Shown piece after piece: positions 8,059 to 16,613 of a stretch of 64,000 nt of DNA. The stretch comes from Clostridia bacterium (GTDB taxonomy: Bacteria > Bacillota > Clostridia > Oscillospirales > CAG-272). The stretch spans positions 1-64,000 of the forward strand of contig JAFTJZ010000014.1 of NCBI GenBank assembly GCA_017456145.1. The letters are read 5' to 3'. How positions within the stretch are numbered: the first letter of the stretch is position 1; each line of letters opens with the position of its first letter. The position numbers were made by a program, and so were the translations under genes. The notes beneath the pieces are model-generated. The model did not search any database, had not been told where the DNA came from, and was given only the letters and a program-made list of their open reading frames with translations.

Positions 8059-9036
8059 TCACACATTCAATAGCAGTGCCACCGTGGGCATGGTGACCAG
8101 AGAGAGAATGGTGCTGACAGACACCAGCTTGCTGGCGTAGACGCTGTCTCCGTCGTATTTCTCGGCAAACATGGTGGTGGCGGTCGCCGCAGGTGTTGCG
8201 GCAGAGAGCAGTATGACCGTCATGACCACGCCGTCATTCAAAAGTCCGACCAGCGTGCATAGACGCATGACGCCCCAGATCAGCGCGGGGGAGATCAGGA
8301 GCCGCAGCACAAGGTACCAATACATCTGCTTGTCGCGAAGAATGCCGCGAAAGTCGATTTCCGCCAAGCGCAGACCGATCAGCAGCATAGAGAGCGGAGC
8401 GACCGTCGCCTGCAGACCATCGATCAGATCGTAGGGGATGGCGCGCAGGATATCTGCCATCGTGTGGCTCTCTCCCAGCGGTGCGATCAGGCGGTTTAAG
8501 GGGGTCAAAAACAGGATCAGACCCACGTAGGTTGCAAGCGAGGCGGGGTTGAGGAACATTTTACGCGGTGAGATGTACTTTTTCTCATCGGTGTAGATGA
8601 ACGCGCCCAAGGACCAACAGAAAATATTGAATACGATGACGTAGATGGAGGCATAAATGGCGTACTCGTCGTCAAAAATGGCGCAGATCAAGGGGATACC
8701 CATGTAGCCTGCGTTGGTGAAGACGGTCGCAAAGCGCAGCACGCGGCGGCGGGCGATATCACCGTTTCGGAAAACGACAAATGCGAGCAGGATGAACAAC
8801 AGATGTGTGATGAGTGCATAAATGAGGACCTGCAGCGCACGAGTGAGCACCTCAGTGTCGTACTCGCGGATATACCCCTTTATGATCAGTGCGGGCTGCG
8901 CCGCATAGAGGATGACGTTTGCGATCCCCTTGCACAGCCCGGGAGTGGACAGCTTTCCCTTTGCCATCAGAAAGCCGGGGACGATCATCAGAAGGAGCAG
9001 AACGACCTTGGAAAAAAGAATGGAAATGTCGATCAT
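8059..9036 (-). CDS. AEC (auxin efflux carrier) family transporter
   Basis: An integral membrane permease of the AEC/MdcF family, many bacterial members of which move dicarboxylates such as malate or malonate. At 325 residues with about ten hydrophobic segments (e.g. ILFSKVVLLLLMIVPGFLMA at the N-terminus and VMTVILLSAATPAATATTMF in the C-terminal half) the length and layout are normal. The N-terminal PGFLMAKGKLSTPGLCKGIANVI matches the family's first repeat. The start lies one base beyond the stop of the upstream propeller-like gene, with GAGGAG as ribosome site, so it is the last gene of a three-gene operon. The substrate cannot be predicted from sequence. Confidence 0.85.
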   Translation of the reverse strand: MIDISILFSKVVLLLLMIVPGFLMAKGKLSTPGLCKGIANVILYAAQPALIIKGYIREYDTEVLTRALQVLIYALITHLLFILLAFVVFRNGDIARRRVLRFATVFTNAGYMGIPLICAIFDDEYAIYASIYVIVFNIFCWSLGAFIYTDEKKYISPRKMFLNPASLATYVGLILFLTPLNRLIAPLGESHTMADILRAIPYDLIDGLQATVAPLSMLLIGLRLAEIDFRGILRDKQMYWYLVLRLLISPALIWGVMRLCTLVGLLNDGVVMTVILLSAATPAATATTMFAEKYDGDSVYASKLVSVSTILSLVTMPTVALLLNV

Positions 9037-9037
9037 C

Positions 9038-10069
9038 TTACGGCTCCTCGTTTACGGGCACAGGATAGCTGTACAGCCGCTGTGCCCCCAGCAGCTTGCC
9101 GAAGATGTATTTGTTACTTGCCGCCTCGTTCATGATATAGACACGACCGTCACGCACGACCAGCTCTTCTGCCATGCAGGGCGCGATGATATCTGCGTAA
9201 CAGACGGTGCTGTCCAGAAAGAATATCGGTATTTGGCTGCCGTCGGAGAAGGTATAGGTGCCGCTTTGTGCAGGGTCCAGCTTGGTCAGATCATAACAAT
9301 ACAGATGCGAGGTGCTCAACCCCCATGAGGTGGAGAGGATCATCGTATCCGCATCTGCAAACGCCATTCCCTGGACCATGCCACAGGTGGAGACGAGGGT
9401 GTCGGGTTTATCCGTTAGCAGCTTGCCCGTATCGGGGTCCAAGGGATAAATCGCAAGCAGCGCGTAGTTCTGATCTCCCGCAGGGGTGACGTACCGTTCA
9501 CTCTCGGGAGTCTCGTATTTTTCGGGGTAGTAGTAAGAACCCACGTACAGATCGTTGCCGTAGACCGTGCAATAGGCAGGCTCCAACATAACGAAAAGAT
9601 CCTCTTTGATGGTGACGACACCGTCACCGTCCAAAATATCGGCAAGAGAGAGCCGATGCAGACATCCGTCGCTCGCCAGATAGACGTGATCCGTGCCGGG
9701 GAAGGCGGTAATACCGCCTGCATGACCGAGATGATCACTGCCGTCCGCATTTTTGATCGTAATGGGGGCAGACGATTGATAATCCTTATCTACGGTGTAG
9801 ATGCGGGAGGCGGTTCCGTCGGACATATAGCCGCAGCACAGGAAGATATCCTGCTCTGCAAGATAGTCAAAGCCCTGCGGTGTGTAATTGTCGGACAGAC
9901 CGGGAATGGTGAACTCGCGGGCGGCATCCTTGTAAAAGCTGCCGTGTCGGACGCGGTCGACGATGATAAAGCCGCCGACGACGAGAATGATCAGGGAGAT
10001 CAGTGTACAAAGGATCATCATACAAATACGTGTAAGTGTTAACTTTTTTTGCTTATTGTGTTTCATCAT
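9038..10069 (-). CDS. Membrane-anchored, propeller-like extracytoplasmic protein of unknown function
   Basis: 343 residues. A basic N-terminus and one hydrophobic helix (about residues 13-38, ICMMILCTLISLIILVVGGF) anchor a large extracytoplasmic region. That region has recurring aromatic/Gly/Asp strands (YTPQGFDYLAEQDIFLCCGY, GHAGGITAFPGTDHVYLASD, VYGNDLYVGSYYY, RDGRVYIMNEAASN), typical of a YncE/NHL-type beta-propeller. No catalytic motif is apparent. It sits between a PHP protein and an AEC permease with 15-bp and 1-bp spacings, so all three probably share the promoter at 10913-10941. Function unknown; sensing or ligand binding at the cell surface is a guess. Confidence 0.65.
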   Translation of the reverse strand: MMKHNKQKKLTLTRICMMILCTLISLIILVVGGFIIVDRVRHGSFYKDAAREFTIPGLSDNYTPQGFDYLAEQDIFLCCGYMSDGTASRIYTVDKDYQSSAPITIKNADGSDHLGHAGGITAFPGTDHVYLASDGCLHRLSLADILDGDGVVTIKEDLFVMLEPAYCTVYGNDLYVGSYYYPEKYETPESERYVTPAGDQNYALLAIYPLDPDTGKLLTDKPDTLVSTCGMVQGMAFADADTMILSTSWGLSTSHLYCYDLTKLDPAQSGTYTFSDGSQIPIFFLDSTVCYADIIAPCMAEELVVRDGRVYIMNEAASNKYIFGKLLGAQRLYSYPVPVNEEP

Positions 10070-10084
10070 TGTGCTCCGGGAAAA

Positions 10085-10879
10085 TTATTTCGCCGATTCC
10101 AAGCGGGCGATGGTTTCGGGGATGAAGGGCAGCTTGTCGCTCTCGTCCAGCTCCAGAAGATCGATCAAAGGATTCATTTTTTTAGAAAGAATGTCCGCGA
10201 AACTATCCGGATGGTGTGCGTCACCGCCCATATAAAACTTGCAGCCCAGTCTTTTGGCGATGTAGAAGGGGCGCAGTACGCTGTCAAGGTCGCTGCCCTT
10301 AAAGTGTGAGGGAACCAGATTGAGCTCGACGCCCATGCCGCGGTCGCGGATCTTGGTGAAGATGTCGATCAGCTCTGCATCGGTAAACAGATTCAGGCAG
10401 CGGATATGATCGGCGGAGCAAAGCAGACCATCGCTGAAGTGGGCAATGCCCGTTTTATGGAAGGGAAGATCTATCGAAAGCAGCGTATGTATTCTTTCCT
10501 GAAAGCGCTTTTTATGTGTTTCTGCATCTTCGGGAAAATCCTTGGGCACGCAGTAGTTTTTCAAGTGCAGGTGATTGAGTGCAATGACGGCAAAATCCAG
10601 TGCTTCAATGTCAGAAATCGAGGCGCTGAGGTTGTCGTTCATATCCATGTCGATCTCTGCACCGTGCAGCAAGAAACAATGCTTACCCTGCGGGATAAAT
10701 TCCGGTTTCGGCAGAACCTTATCTTGTGTGTACGGCCAGCAGTGGTCGGCAAGGTTGAGCAGTTTCATGCCCGCGGTGATGCCGTAAGCGAGGATGGCCT
10801 CGGGTGTCTGGCGTGGATCGCGCGAGCAGGGCGAGAGCAGGGTATGAATATGAAGATCATGATCGGGAACAAAACGCAT
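10085..10879 (-). CDS. PHP-domain metal-dependent phosphoesterase
   Basis: 264 residues spanning a PHP (polymerase and histidinol phosphatase) domain. The metal-binding motif is DHDLHIHTLLSPCSRD at residues 6-21, with further ligands in LADHCW, LLHGAEIDMD and GGDAHHPDSF. It resembles the product of 21781-22617 along its whole length (DHDLH-H, SPCSRDDRQT, CEIDM, KFYLGGDAHHPERFA), so the window holds two paralogues in different operons. PHP proteins hydrolyse phosphomonoesters such as histidinol phosphate or nucleotides; the substrate here is unknown. It is the first gene of the operon running to the AEC permease. The ATG at 10879 follows GGAGGTATTCCACC. Confidence 0.8.
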   Translation of the reverse strand: MRFVPDHDLHIHTLLSPCSRDPRQTPEAILAYGITAGMKLLNLADHCWPYTQDKVLPKPEFIPQGKHCFLLHGAEIDMDMNDNLSASISDIEALDFAVIALNHLHLKNYCVPKDFPEDAETHKKRFQERIHTLLSIDLPFHKTGIAHFSDGLLCSADHIRCLNLFTDAELIDIFTKIRDRGMGVELNLVPSHFKGSDLDSVLRPFYIAKRLGCKFYMGGDAHHPDSFADILSKKMNPLIDLLELDESDKLPFIPETIARLESAK

Positions 10880-10912
10880 GGTGGAATACCTCCATTGAAT
10901 TATGTTGCTAAT

Positions 10913-10941
10913 AGTATATCATGTTTTTGGTAAAATTGCAA
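10913..10941 (-). promoter_or_regulatory. Promoter of the PHP-propeller-AEC operon
   Basis: On the minus strand TTGCAA, a 17-bp spacer and TATACT, about 35 bp upstream of the PHP start. Confidence 0.65.
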
Positions 10942-10984
10942 TACAAAAATGTAATTTTGCGCGGACAAAGTGTTCCTTTGCCTC

Positions 10985-11013
10985 TTGACGAATGGGCGCG
11001 AATGTGGTATGAT
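10985..11013 (+). promoter_or_regulatory. Promoter of the small-protein/nuclease pair
   Basis: TTGACG, a 17-bp spacer and TATGAT, about 30 bp before the first start codon, divergent from the PHP operon promoter. Confidence 0.65.
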
Positions 11014-11044
11014 AAGAGTAGAAACTCATGAGAGGAGAACACAA

Positions 11045-11458
11045 ATGAAACTGATCGTATGCATTGACGACCGCGGAGGGATGGCGTTTAATCAGCGCAG
11101 GCAGAGCCGTGATCGTGCGCTGTGCGAGGACGTTGCAAGCATGGTACGGGATGAGGGCGTGACGCTGTTTTGCTCCCCCTATTCTGCGCCGCTTTTTGCC
11201 GAGCTTTCTCCGTTTTCACTGTGTGAGGATGCGGATTATGCGGCACGGGCGGGGGTGCATGATTATTGCTTTTGCGAGCGGGAGTCCCCCGCGGCCTATG
11301 CACCGAAGGCAACGATGCTGATCGTGTATCGCTGGAATCGGCATTATCCCTCCGATCTGAAATTCGACATTTCCCTTGACGCGTGGACACTGCAGACCAC
11401 GCGGGAATTTGCAGGAAACTCTCATGAAAAAATCACAAAGGAGATCTATGTAAAATGA
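11045..11458 (+). CDS. Small conserved protein of unknown function, translationally coupled to a nuclease
   Basis: 137 residues and no signal peptide. The N-terminus KLIVCIDDRGGMAFNQRRQSRD is compact and looks cytoplasmic (Rossmann-like strand followed by a basic, Gln-rich helix). I do not recognise a catalytic motif. ATG at 11045 is chosen because AGAGGAGAA lies immediately upstream; an in-frame earlier start falls across the promoter. Its last codon overlaps the start of the nuclease lipoprotein gene (ATGA), so the two are almost certainly translated together. A function tied to the exported nuclease is inference only. Confidence 0.65.
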   Translation: MKLIVCIDDRGGMAFNQRRQSRDRALCEDVASMVRDEGVTLFCSPYSAPLFAELSPFSLCEDADYAARAGVHDYCFCERESPAAYAPKATMLIVYRWNRHYPSDLKFDISLDAWTLQTTREFAGNSHEKITKEIYVK

Positions 11459-12411
11459 AACAAAGCCGTATGATGAAACACCGCCGCGTCTCGATGATGT
11501 CGGCGCTGCTGCTTGCTCTTTGTCTGTCTCTTTGCTTACTGACGGGCTGCTTTGAGCTTTCTGAATATCTGCCTGCGGACGGGGCGCAGAATGATGACGT
11601 CTCTTCGTTCTCGCTTGCCGAGATACCGCCCTTTACCGATCAGCCTTACGTTATTCTGAACGACAATATTCCCGATTTTACCGATGAGGAGAAGGCGACG
11701 GTGACCTCCTTTGAGGAATACGCGCCGCTGGATGCACTGGAGCGCTGCGGGGTGACGGTCGCCTGTGTGGGACAGGATATCATGCCGACAGAGGATCGTG
11801 GCAGCATCGGTTCGGTCAAGCCTTCGGGCTGGCAGTCGGTCAAATACGACATCGTAGACGGTAAGTATTTATATAATCGCTGCCATCTGATCGGGTATCA
11901 GCTGACGGGCGAGAATGCGAACGAGCAAAATCTGATCACGGGAACGCGATACCTCAACATTGAGGGAATGCTGCCCTTTGAGAACATGGTCGCCGACTAT
12001 GTCAAGGAGACGGGCAACCACGTGATGTACCGTGTCACGCCCATATACGAAGGAAATAATCTGGTGGCCTCTGGGGTCGTGATGGAGGGCTGGTCGGTTG
12101 AGGATGACGGCGAGGGCATCTGTTTCCACGTCTACTGCTATAATAATCAGCCGGGGATCGTGATCAATTATGCCACGGGCGAGAGCGCACTGTCCGAGGA
12201 TGGACTGCCCGAAACGCCGACGGTGCAGGAGCCGAGCGCAGGCGATGGGAATGAGATCACCTATGTGCTCAACACCAACACAAAGAAATTCCACGAGCCC
12301 GATTGCGGCTCGGTAAGCAGTATGTCCGAGTCCTCCCGCGAGGATTATACGGGAGATCGGGAGTCGCTGATCGAGCAGGGGTACGATCCCTGCGGCAGCT
12401 GCAAGCCGTAA
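11455..12411 (+). CDS. Secreted/lipid-anchored DNA/RNA non-specific endonuclease (EndA/NucA type)
   Basis: 318 residues. A hydrophobic signal ends in the lipobox LLTGC (Cys about residue 32), so the mature protein is probably a lipoprotein. The catalytic region YNRCHLIGYQLTG... NLITGTRYLN is the beta-beta-alpha-metal nuclease core of the EndA/DNA-entry nuclease group (RCHLIG in place of DRGH; Asn in the metal-binding helix). The C-terminus adds a small module YVLNTNTKKFHEPDCGSV ... CGSCKP, a His/Cys-containing metal-binding tail common in secreted clostridial nucleases. Likely roles are nutrient scavenging or DNA processing for uptake; a comEC gene is present at 54.6 kb. A strong hairpin follows at 12431. 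Confidence 0.85.
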   Translation: MKQSRMMKHRRVSMMSALLLALCLSLCLLTGCFELSEYLPADGAQNDDVSSFSLAEIPPFTDQPYVILNDNIPDFTDEEKATVTSFEEYAPLDALERCGVTVACVGQDIMPTEDRGSIGSVKPSGWQSVKYDIVDGKYLYNRCHLIGYQLTGENANEQNLITGTRYLNIEGMLPFENMVADYVKETGNHVMYRVTPIYEGNNLVASGVVMEGWSVEDDGEGICFHVYCYNNQPGIVINYATGESALSEDGLPETPTVQEPSAGDGNEITYVLNTNTKKFHEPDCGSVSSMSESSREDYTGDRESLIEQGYDPCGSCKP

Positions 12412-12430
12412 AATAAAAAATAGAAAGAAG

Positions 12431-12465
12431 GCGGGGGAAACTTTTTTGAAAAAAGTTTCCCCCGC
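12431..12465. terminator. Perfect 17-bp inverted-repeat terminator (family 2 hairpin)
   Basis: GCGGGGGAAACTTTTTT, one central base, then its exact complement. It lies 20 bp after the nuclease stop and 32 bp before the convergent UroD-family stop, so it may serve both strands. The following CCTTTCAAAAAACTTGAAAA resembles the tail of the element at the window start, linking it to repeat family 2. Confidence 0.75.
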
Positions 12466-12497
12466 CCCCCTTTCAAAAAACTTGAAAAGGGAAATGC

Positions 12498-13481
12498 TTA
12501 TTCTCTTGCCAAACGGTAGATCAGATCGTAGGCAAAACGGAGATCCTCGACGGTGCAATGCGCTTGCACGTAGTGCGTTGTGCAGCAGATCCAACGGCGA
12601 CCCTTGAGCGTGTCAAAGACGCGACGGATCTCCCTTTCCAGCTGCTCCTGTGGGAGCAAGCCGATGCAGGTCTGCACGCAGATGCCGCCAAGGATGGCAA
12701 AGCGATCCGCGAAGTTCTCCAGATAAAAATCGTAACCCATGCCTGCGCTCTCCTGCCACGGGTGCACCAGATCAAAGCCCACGTCGGGCAGGCGGTGCGC
12801 CACCTTGCGGATGCAGCCATCGGAGTGAAGGCTGATCAATCCTCCGCGTGCGTGCACGTGATCGGCAAGTGCCTTGACGTTGGGATAGATCAAGGAGTCC
12901 CATGTGCGGGGGCTGAACAGCATATCCTTCTGCGCACCCCAGTCGTCGGAGACGTGGATCATGTCCACGCCCGCGTCAAGGCAGTGGTCGGCAAATCGCA
13001 GCGTCCACGCCTGCTGTCGACGATAAAGCTCCTCCAGCTCGTCAGGGTACATGGCGAGATAGAGCAATTGGTTTTCAATGCCGAACAGCCCGTTGAAATG
13101 CTCGAAAAAGCCGGGAGTCTGGATGTAGCAAAAGCGTTCGCGTCCCGCGGCTTTATGATGGGCGAGCTGTGCGCGAACGGAGTCATAATCCTCGTCTCGG
13201 TCGGGTGAGGAGAAGATATCTGCCTCGCAAAGAATATCCGGCGTCAGCGTTCCGTAGCGCCCCCGCAGACGATTCAGCTCCTCCTCACGAAAGGATGCCG
13301 GGCCTGCAAACAGGTGCGCCATGTCAAATTCATATGCGTCCTCAAATGCTGCGACGGAGCCCCAATCTTTTGTGATGGGACCGGAGAGGTTGGCGGCGAC
13401 CCAGCCGTAGATCGGCGTACGGTCGACCTCCAACCCTTTGATGGCACAGCGGACACGTTCACATCCACTTAAATGTCTCAT
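12498..13481 (-). CDS. Uroporphyrinogen decarboxylase (UroD/MtaA superfamily) protein
   Basis: 327 residues with the UroD TIM-barrel pattern: N-terminal ERVRCAIKGLEVDRTPIYGW, mid-region HVSDDWGAQKDMLFSP, the strand GGLISLHSDGCIRKVAHRLP, and a C-terminal segment LAILGGICVQTCIGLLP-like. The true haem enzyme has an N-terminal basic motif not evident here and no haem genes are nearby, so it more likely belongs to the anaerobe-abundant group related to cobalamin-dependent methyltransferases (MtaA/CmuA type); this is inference. It starts 14 bp downstream of the stop of the solute-binding lipoprotein gene and may be co-transcribed with it. Confidence 0.75.
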   Translation of the reverse strand: MRHLSGCERVRCAIKGLEVDRTPIYGWVAANLSGPITKDWGSVAAFEDAYEFDMAHLFAGPASFREEELNRLRGRYGTLTPDILCEADIFSSPDRDEDYDSVRAQLAHHKAAGRERFCYIQTPGFFEHFNGLFGIENQLLYLAMYPDELEELYRRQQAWTLRFADHCLDAGVDMIHVSDDWGAQKDMLFSPRTWDSLIYPNVKALADHVHARGGLISLHSDGCIRKVAHRLPDVGFDLVHPWQESAGMGYDFYLENFADRFAILGGICVQTCIGLLPQEQLEREIRRVFDTLKGRRWICCTTHYVQAHCTVEDLRFAYDLIYRLARE

Positions 13482-13495
13482 GTCCGATCAGTTTA

Positions 13496-15016
13496 TCACT
13501 CCAGCGATTCGTAGATCGCCAGAGTTTCCTCCATCTTGGTCTGTGCGGCCTCGGCGATTTTCTCGTATGCGGAGGTGAAATTGGTTGCCTTCTGGCGGAC
13601 CAGATCGTAGCTGAAGGTTGCGATGTTACCCCAGTTGTAGATGTAACCGAGGTCAAATACGACGTTATTGAAGATGATGTTGAGCGACTCGCGGGATTCC
13701 TCATCACGGGCAGCACGACCCTCAAGATAGGTATCGATGTAAGCGGGGGTCAGAATATTCTTGGAGGCAGCGCCCAGAGAATCCAGAACATAGCAGGTGT
13801 TATCGATATTGATGTCGTTGGTGACGGGAATAACGATCATACCGGCAGGAACGGGGTTCATGATGCTGCGGTACTGCTCCTGATATTCGTCAAACTTGGG
13901 CGTGGGGAGAATACCGAAGTCGGTCTCCATGCTGCGGAAGGTAGCAATGTTGTGCAGCTCGCAGTTGTTGAACAGTGCCTGGTTTCCGGGGAACATGACG
14001 CCGACGCCGGCCTCGTTGGGACGGTCACCGCTGGTGATGGAGTGGTCGAAGTCGTAGATGATCTCGGTGATCATATCAAAGGCAAGCACCGTATCGTCAT
14101 TGTAGAAGGTCAGCTCGGGGATGTCATCTTCATCCTTGGTGACGATCTGTACGCCGGCACCGATCAGACCCGTACCCATGGTGTCAACGGTGTAGATCAG
14201 ACCGTAAAGGTCGTCGCCAGTCATCTCGTCGTCACCGTTGAGGTCTCTGGAAACGGCGGTAACGCACTCGGCAAGAGCCTCCAGCGTCCATTCACCGTTT
14301 TCAACCAGCTCATACATATTGGGAAGATCTTCGTGATCCGCAGCGAGCTGCTTGTTGAAGTAGTAAGCGCGCAGGGACTTGCGGTAGAGAATACTGATAT
14401 CGCCTGCGATCATATACAGCTTGTTGGCAACCGAGAGGCCGGAGGTACAGCCCTGATCCCACCAAGGAGCCTCGGTGTCCAGAACGATATCGTCGGAGTT
14501 CAGGTTGTACAAAAATCCGCGCTCTGCCAGCGTAACAGCCTTACGCGCACAGACAATACCTGTGTCATAGAGGTCATCGCCCGCGCTTACGGCAGTATTC
14601 ATATAATCAAAGCCGTATCCGGGGCTGGGGTAGCTGACGATGTCGGTGTTCAGCTCCTCCTCGACCTGCACCATACGCTTGTAGGCAGCATCATTGATAA
14701 TATCAGAGGTGTAGCCGGTGGCGGCAAAGTCAACGTCGTACCACGTAGAGTTGGTGTTGTCGTAGACCAGAATGCGGAATTCTGCGTCGCCCAGATCCAG
14801 ACCATCTGGAACCGTGGTCGCGGTGTACACGATGGTTTCCTCGGGATCCTCATCTGTGGAGGGCGTAGTGCCCGTGTTGCCGGGGGTGGTGTCGCTGTTC
14901 TGTTTGTCGCCATCGGAGGTGTCCTCTGCGCAGCCCGTCATCAGCACGGGGAGCAGCAGCATGGAAAGCACCAGCAGTACGCAGAGCAAGCGGCATGAGA
15001 GTTTGCTTTGTTTCAT
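13496..15016 (-). CDS. Orphan extracellular solute-binding lipoprotein
   Basis: 506 residues. The signal peptide ends in the lipobox LMTGCAED (Cys about residue 29), followed by a Ser/Thr/Asp-rich linker to about residue 60. The body resembles family-1 (sugar-type) ABC substrate-binding proteins: a mixed alpha/beta sequence with LYMIAGDISILYRKSLRAYY and MFPGNQALFNNCELHNIATF segments and FGILPTPKFDE near residue 390. No cognate permease or ATPase genes are adjacent, so its transporter partner must be encoded elsewhere or it has another surface role. ATG at 15016 is followed by a typical Lys/Ser-rich n-region. Confidence 0.75.
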   Translation of the reverse strand: MKQSKLSCRLLCVLLVLSMLLLPVLMTGCAEDTSDGDKQNSDTTPGNTGTTPSTDEDPEETIVYTATTVPDGLDLGDAEFRILVYDNTNSTWYDVDFAATGYTSDIINDAAYKRMVQVEEELNTDIVSYPSPGYGFDYMNTAVSAGDDLYDTGIVCARKAVTLAERGFLYNLNSDDIVLDTEAPWWDQGCTSGLSVANKLYMIAGDISILYRKSLRAYYFNKQLAADHEDLPNMYELVENGEWTLEALAECVTAVSRDLNGDDEMTGDDLYGLIYTVDTMGTGLIGAGVQIVTKDEDDIPELTFYNDDTVLAFDMITEIIYDFDHSITSGDRPNEAGVGVMFPGNQALFNNCELHNIATFRSMETDFGILPTPKFDEYQEQYRSIMNPVPAGMIVIPVTNDINIDNTCYVLDSLGAASKNILTPAYIDTYLEGRAARDEESRESLNIIFNNVVFDLGYIYNWGNIATFSYDLVRQKATNFTSAYEKIAEAAQTKMEETLAIYESLE

Positions 15017-15070
15017 GGGGGGGTCTCACTTTCTTTTTTTAATTTATTTCAATTGAATTGAAAACTTGGC

Positions 15071-16015
15071 TTATTTTGCGGCACCGTCCGCAAACATAGG
15101 GGTGGAGAGGTAGCGGTCACCCGTGTCGGGTAACAGCACGACGATATTCTTGCCGCGATTTTCCCCTCGCTTGGCGAGCTGCAGCGCAGCGTATGCAGCA
15201 GCTCCCGATGAAATGCCGACGCAGATGCCCTCATGCTTGCCGAGTGCGCGCCCGATCTCATATGCTTGTGCATCGGTCACACCGATCACCTCATCATAAA
15301 TGTGGGTATCCAGCACCGAGGGAATGAAGTTTGCGCCGATGCCTTGCAGCCCGTGCGCTCCGACAGAGCCACCCGAGAGCAGCGGAGAGGCGGCGGGCTC
15401 AACGGCGATGACTTGGACAGATGGATTTTGTTCCTTGAGATAACGACCTGTCCCTGTGATGGTACCGCCCGTGCCGACACCTGCGACGAAAATATCGACC
15501 GCACCGTCGGTGTCTGCCCAGATCTCGGGTCCCGTGGTGCGATAATGCGCCATGGCATTTGCGGGATTATCAAATTGTGCGGGAATAAAGCTGTTCGGTG
15601 TGGCGGCGGCGAGTGCTTTCGCTTTTTCGATCGCCCCGCTCATACCCAAGGCCCCGGGCGTTAAATAGAGCTCGGCGCCGTAGGCGCGCATCAGGAGTTG
15701 ACGCTCATAGGACATACTGTCCGGCATAACGATGACGACCTTATACCCTCTTGCGGCGGCGACCGAGGCAAGCCCCAGCCCCGTATTGCCCGAGGTGGGC
15801 TCGATTATGGTTGCGCCGGGGGAGAGCAGCCCGCGGGATTCGGCGTCCTCGATCATGGACAGTGCCACGCGATCCTTGGCCGAGCCTGCGGGATTGAGAT
15901 ATTCAAGCTTGGCGATCACATGGGCATGTGCACCGTACAGCGCCGCAACGCGCGACAGCTCAAGAAGCGGCGTCTTGCCGATCATCTGATCGACGGAGGT
16001 ATGTATGTTTGCCAT
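15071..16015 (-). CDS. cysK: Cysteine synthase A (O-acetylserine sulfhydrylase)
   Basis: A PLP-dependent enzyme making cysteine from O-acetylserine and sulfide. Its 314 residues are the usual CysK length. Key elements are the PLP lysine K47 in NPAGSAKDR, the substrate loop EPTSGNTGLGLA, the phosphate-binding GVGTGGTITGTGRYLKE and the ISSGAAAYAAL segment near the C-terminus. Upstream lies a strong promoter and a leader of about 135 nt containing a GTGATT ... AATCAC dyad that could bind a cysteine-responsive repressor. No cysE is adjacent. The gene is single, with the solute-binding lipoprotein gene starting 54 bp further on. Confidence 0.95.
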   Translation of the reverse strand: MANIHTSVDQMIGKTPLLELSRVAALYGAHAHVIAKLEYLNPAGSAKDRVALSMIEDAESRGLLSPGATIIEPTSGNTGLGLASVAAARGYKVVIVMPDSMSYERQLLMRAYGAELYLTPGALGMSGAIEKAKALAAATPNSFIPAQFDNPANAMAHYRTTGPEIWADTDGAVDIFVAGVGTGGTITGTGRYLKEQNPSVQVIAVEPAASPLLSGGSVGAHGLQGIGANFIPSVLDTHIYDEVIGVTDAQAYEIGRALGKHEGICVGISSGAAAYAALQLAKRGENRGKNIVVLLPDTGDRYLSTPMFADGAAK

Positions 16016-16105
16016 ATCTGCTGATCCCTTCTTATTCTTGTCTTTTGGGCGAGGAGCACGCAGCTGCCGCAGCGGTATGCTATGCCACTTTATTTTAATG
16101 AAGTG

Positions 16106-16132
16106 ATTTCATATGGATATTTCAATCACGAC
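16106..16132. promoter_or_regulatory. Dyad in the cysK leader
   Basis: GTGATT ... AATCAC separated by 15 bp within the transcribed leader of cysK. It is a candidate operator; no regulator is known from this window. Confidence 0.3.
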
Positions 16133-16157
16133 AGAAGGCGATACAATATCACTTTAC

Positions 16158-16186
16158 ATTATACCACAATCTTTATGTAAATGCAA
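16158..16186 (-). promoter_or_regulatory. cysK promoter
   Basis: On the minus strand TTGCAT, a 17-bp spacer and TATAAT. The transcript would begin near 16151. Between this promoter and the glycosidase gene the DNA holds only 16187-16460 without recognisable features and repeat copy D. Confidence 0.7.
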
Positions 16187-16460
16187 TGCTTTTTTCCCAA
16201 ATTCTTGCGATTTTGCCGAATATCTTACGAAGATCTCTCTGAGCGCAGATCAAATCCTCGATACCATCTCGTGATATGGCAAGCATAACATCCATATAGA
16301 GAGGCAATTGTCTGTACGGATGCGGGCGTGACACGGATGTTCGGCACTCAGCCTTCGTAAAAAGCACTCGAGCATAAAAGTCCGAACCATCGCCGCCATA
16401 TACCGATCGGCAGCTGAACGGGAATGCTTTTCCAATCCCTGATGCAAAACTTTTGAAAAG

Positions 16461-16590
16461 AGGCGGGGCGGCGTCATAACGCGCGGAATCTGTGTTTTTG
16501 TCTGCAAAGCAGGAAAAAATTGCGGTATCTCGCCGCAAAGCAAAAACGACGGGGTGAGTTTCAAATGCTTTTTTACATTTGACTCACCTC
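16461..16590. repeat. Dispersed two-ended hairpin element, family 1, copy D (degenerate)
   Basis: Right end hairpin GGGGTGAG... CTCACCTC lies 24 bp past the stop of the minus-strand glycosidase gene. The interior keeps the CGCGGAAT, CTGCAAAGCAGG and GCCGCAAAGCAAAAACGACGG segments. The GGGGCTGCGTC end is decayed to GGGGCGGCGTCATAACGCG with poor pairing. A 104-residue minus-strand open frame across this region is not coding. Confidence 0.7.
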
Positions 16591-16613
16591 GCCACTACTA
16601 TTTACCTTTTACC

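Noticed and set aside
12498..13481. Assigning the gene as hemE
   Set aside because: No haem genes nearby and no clear HemE-specific N-terminal motif; the broader UroD/MtaA superfamily is the safe call.
16250..16564. 104-residue minus-strand frame between cysK and the glycosidase gene
   Set aside because: It overlaps repeat copy D and has no ribosome site or protein-like pattern.
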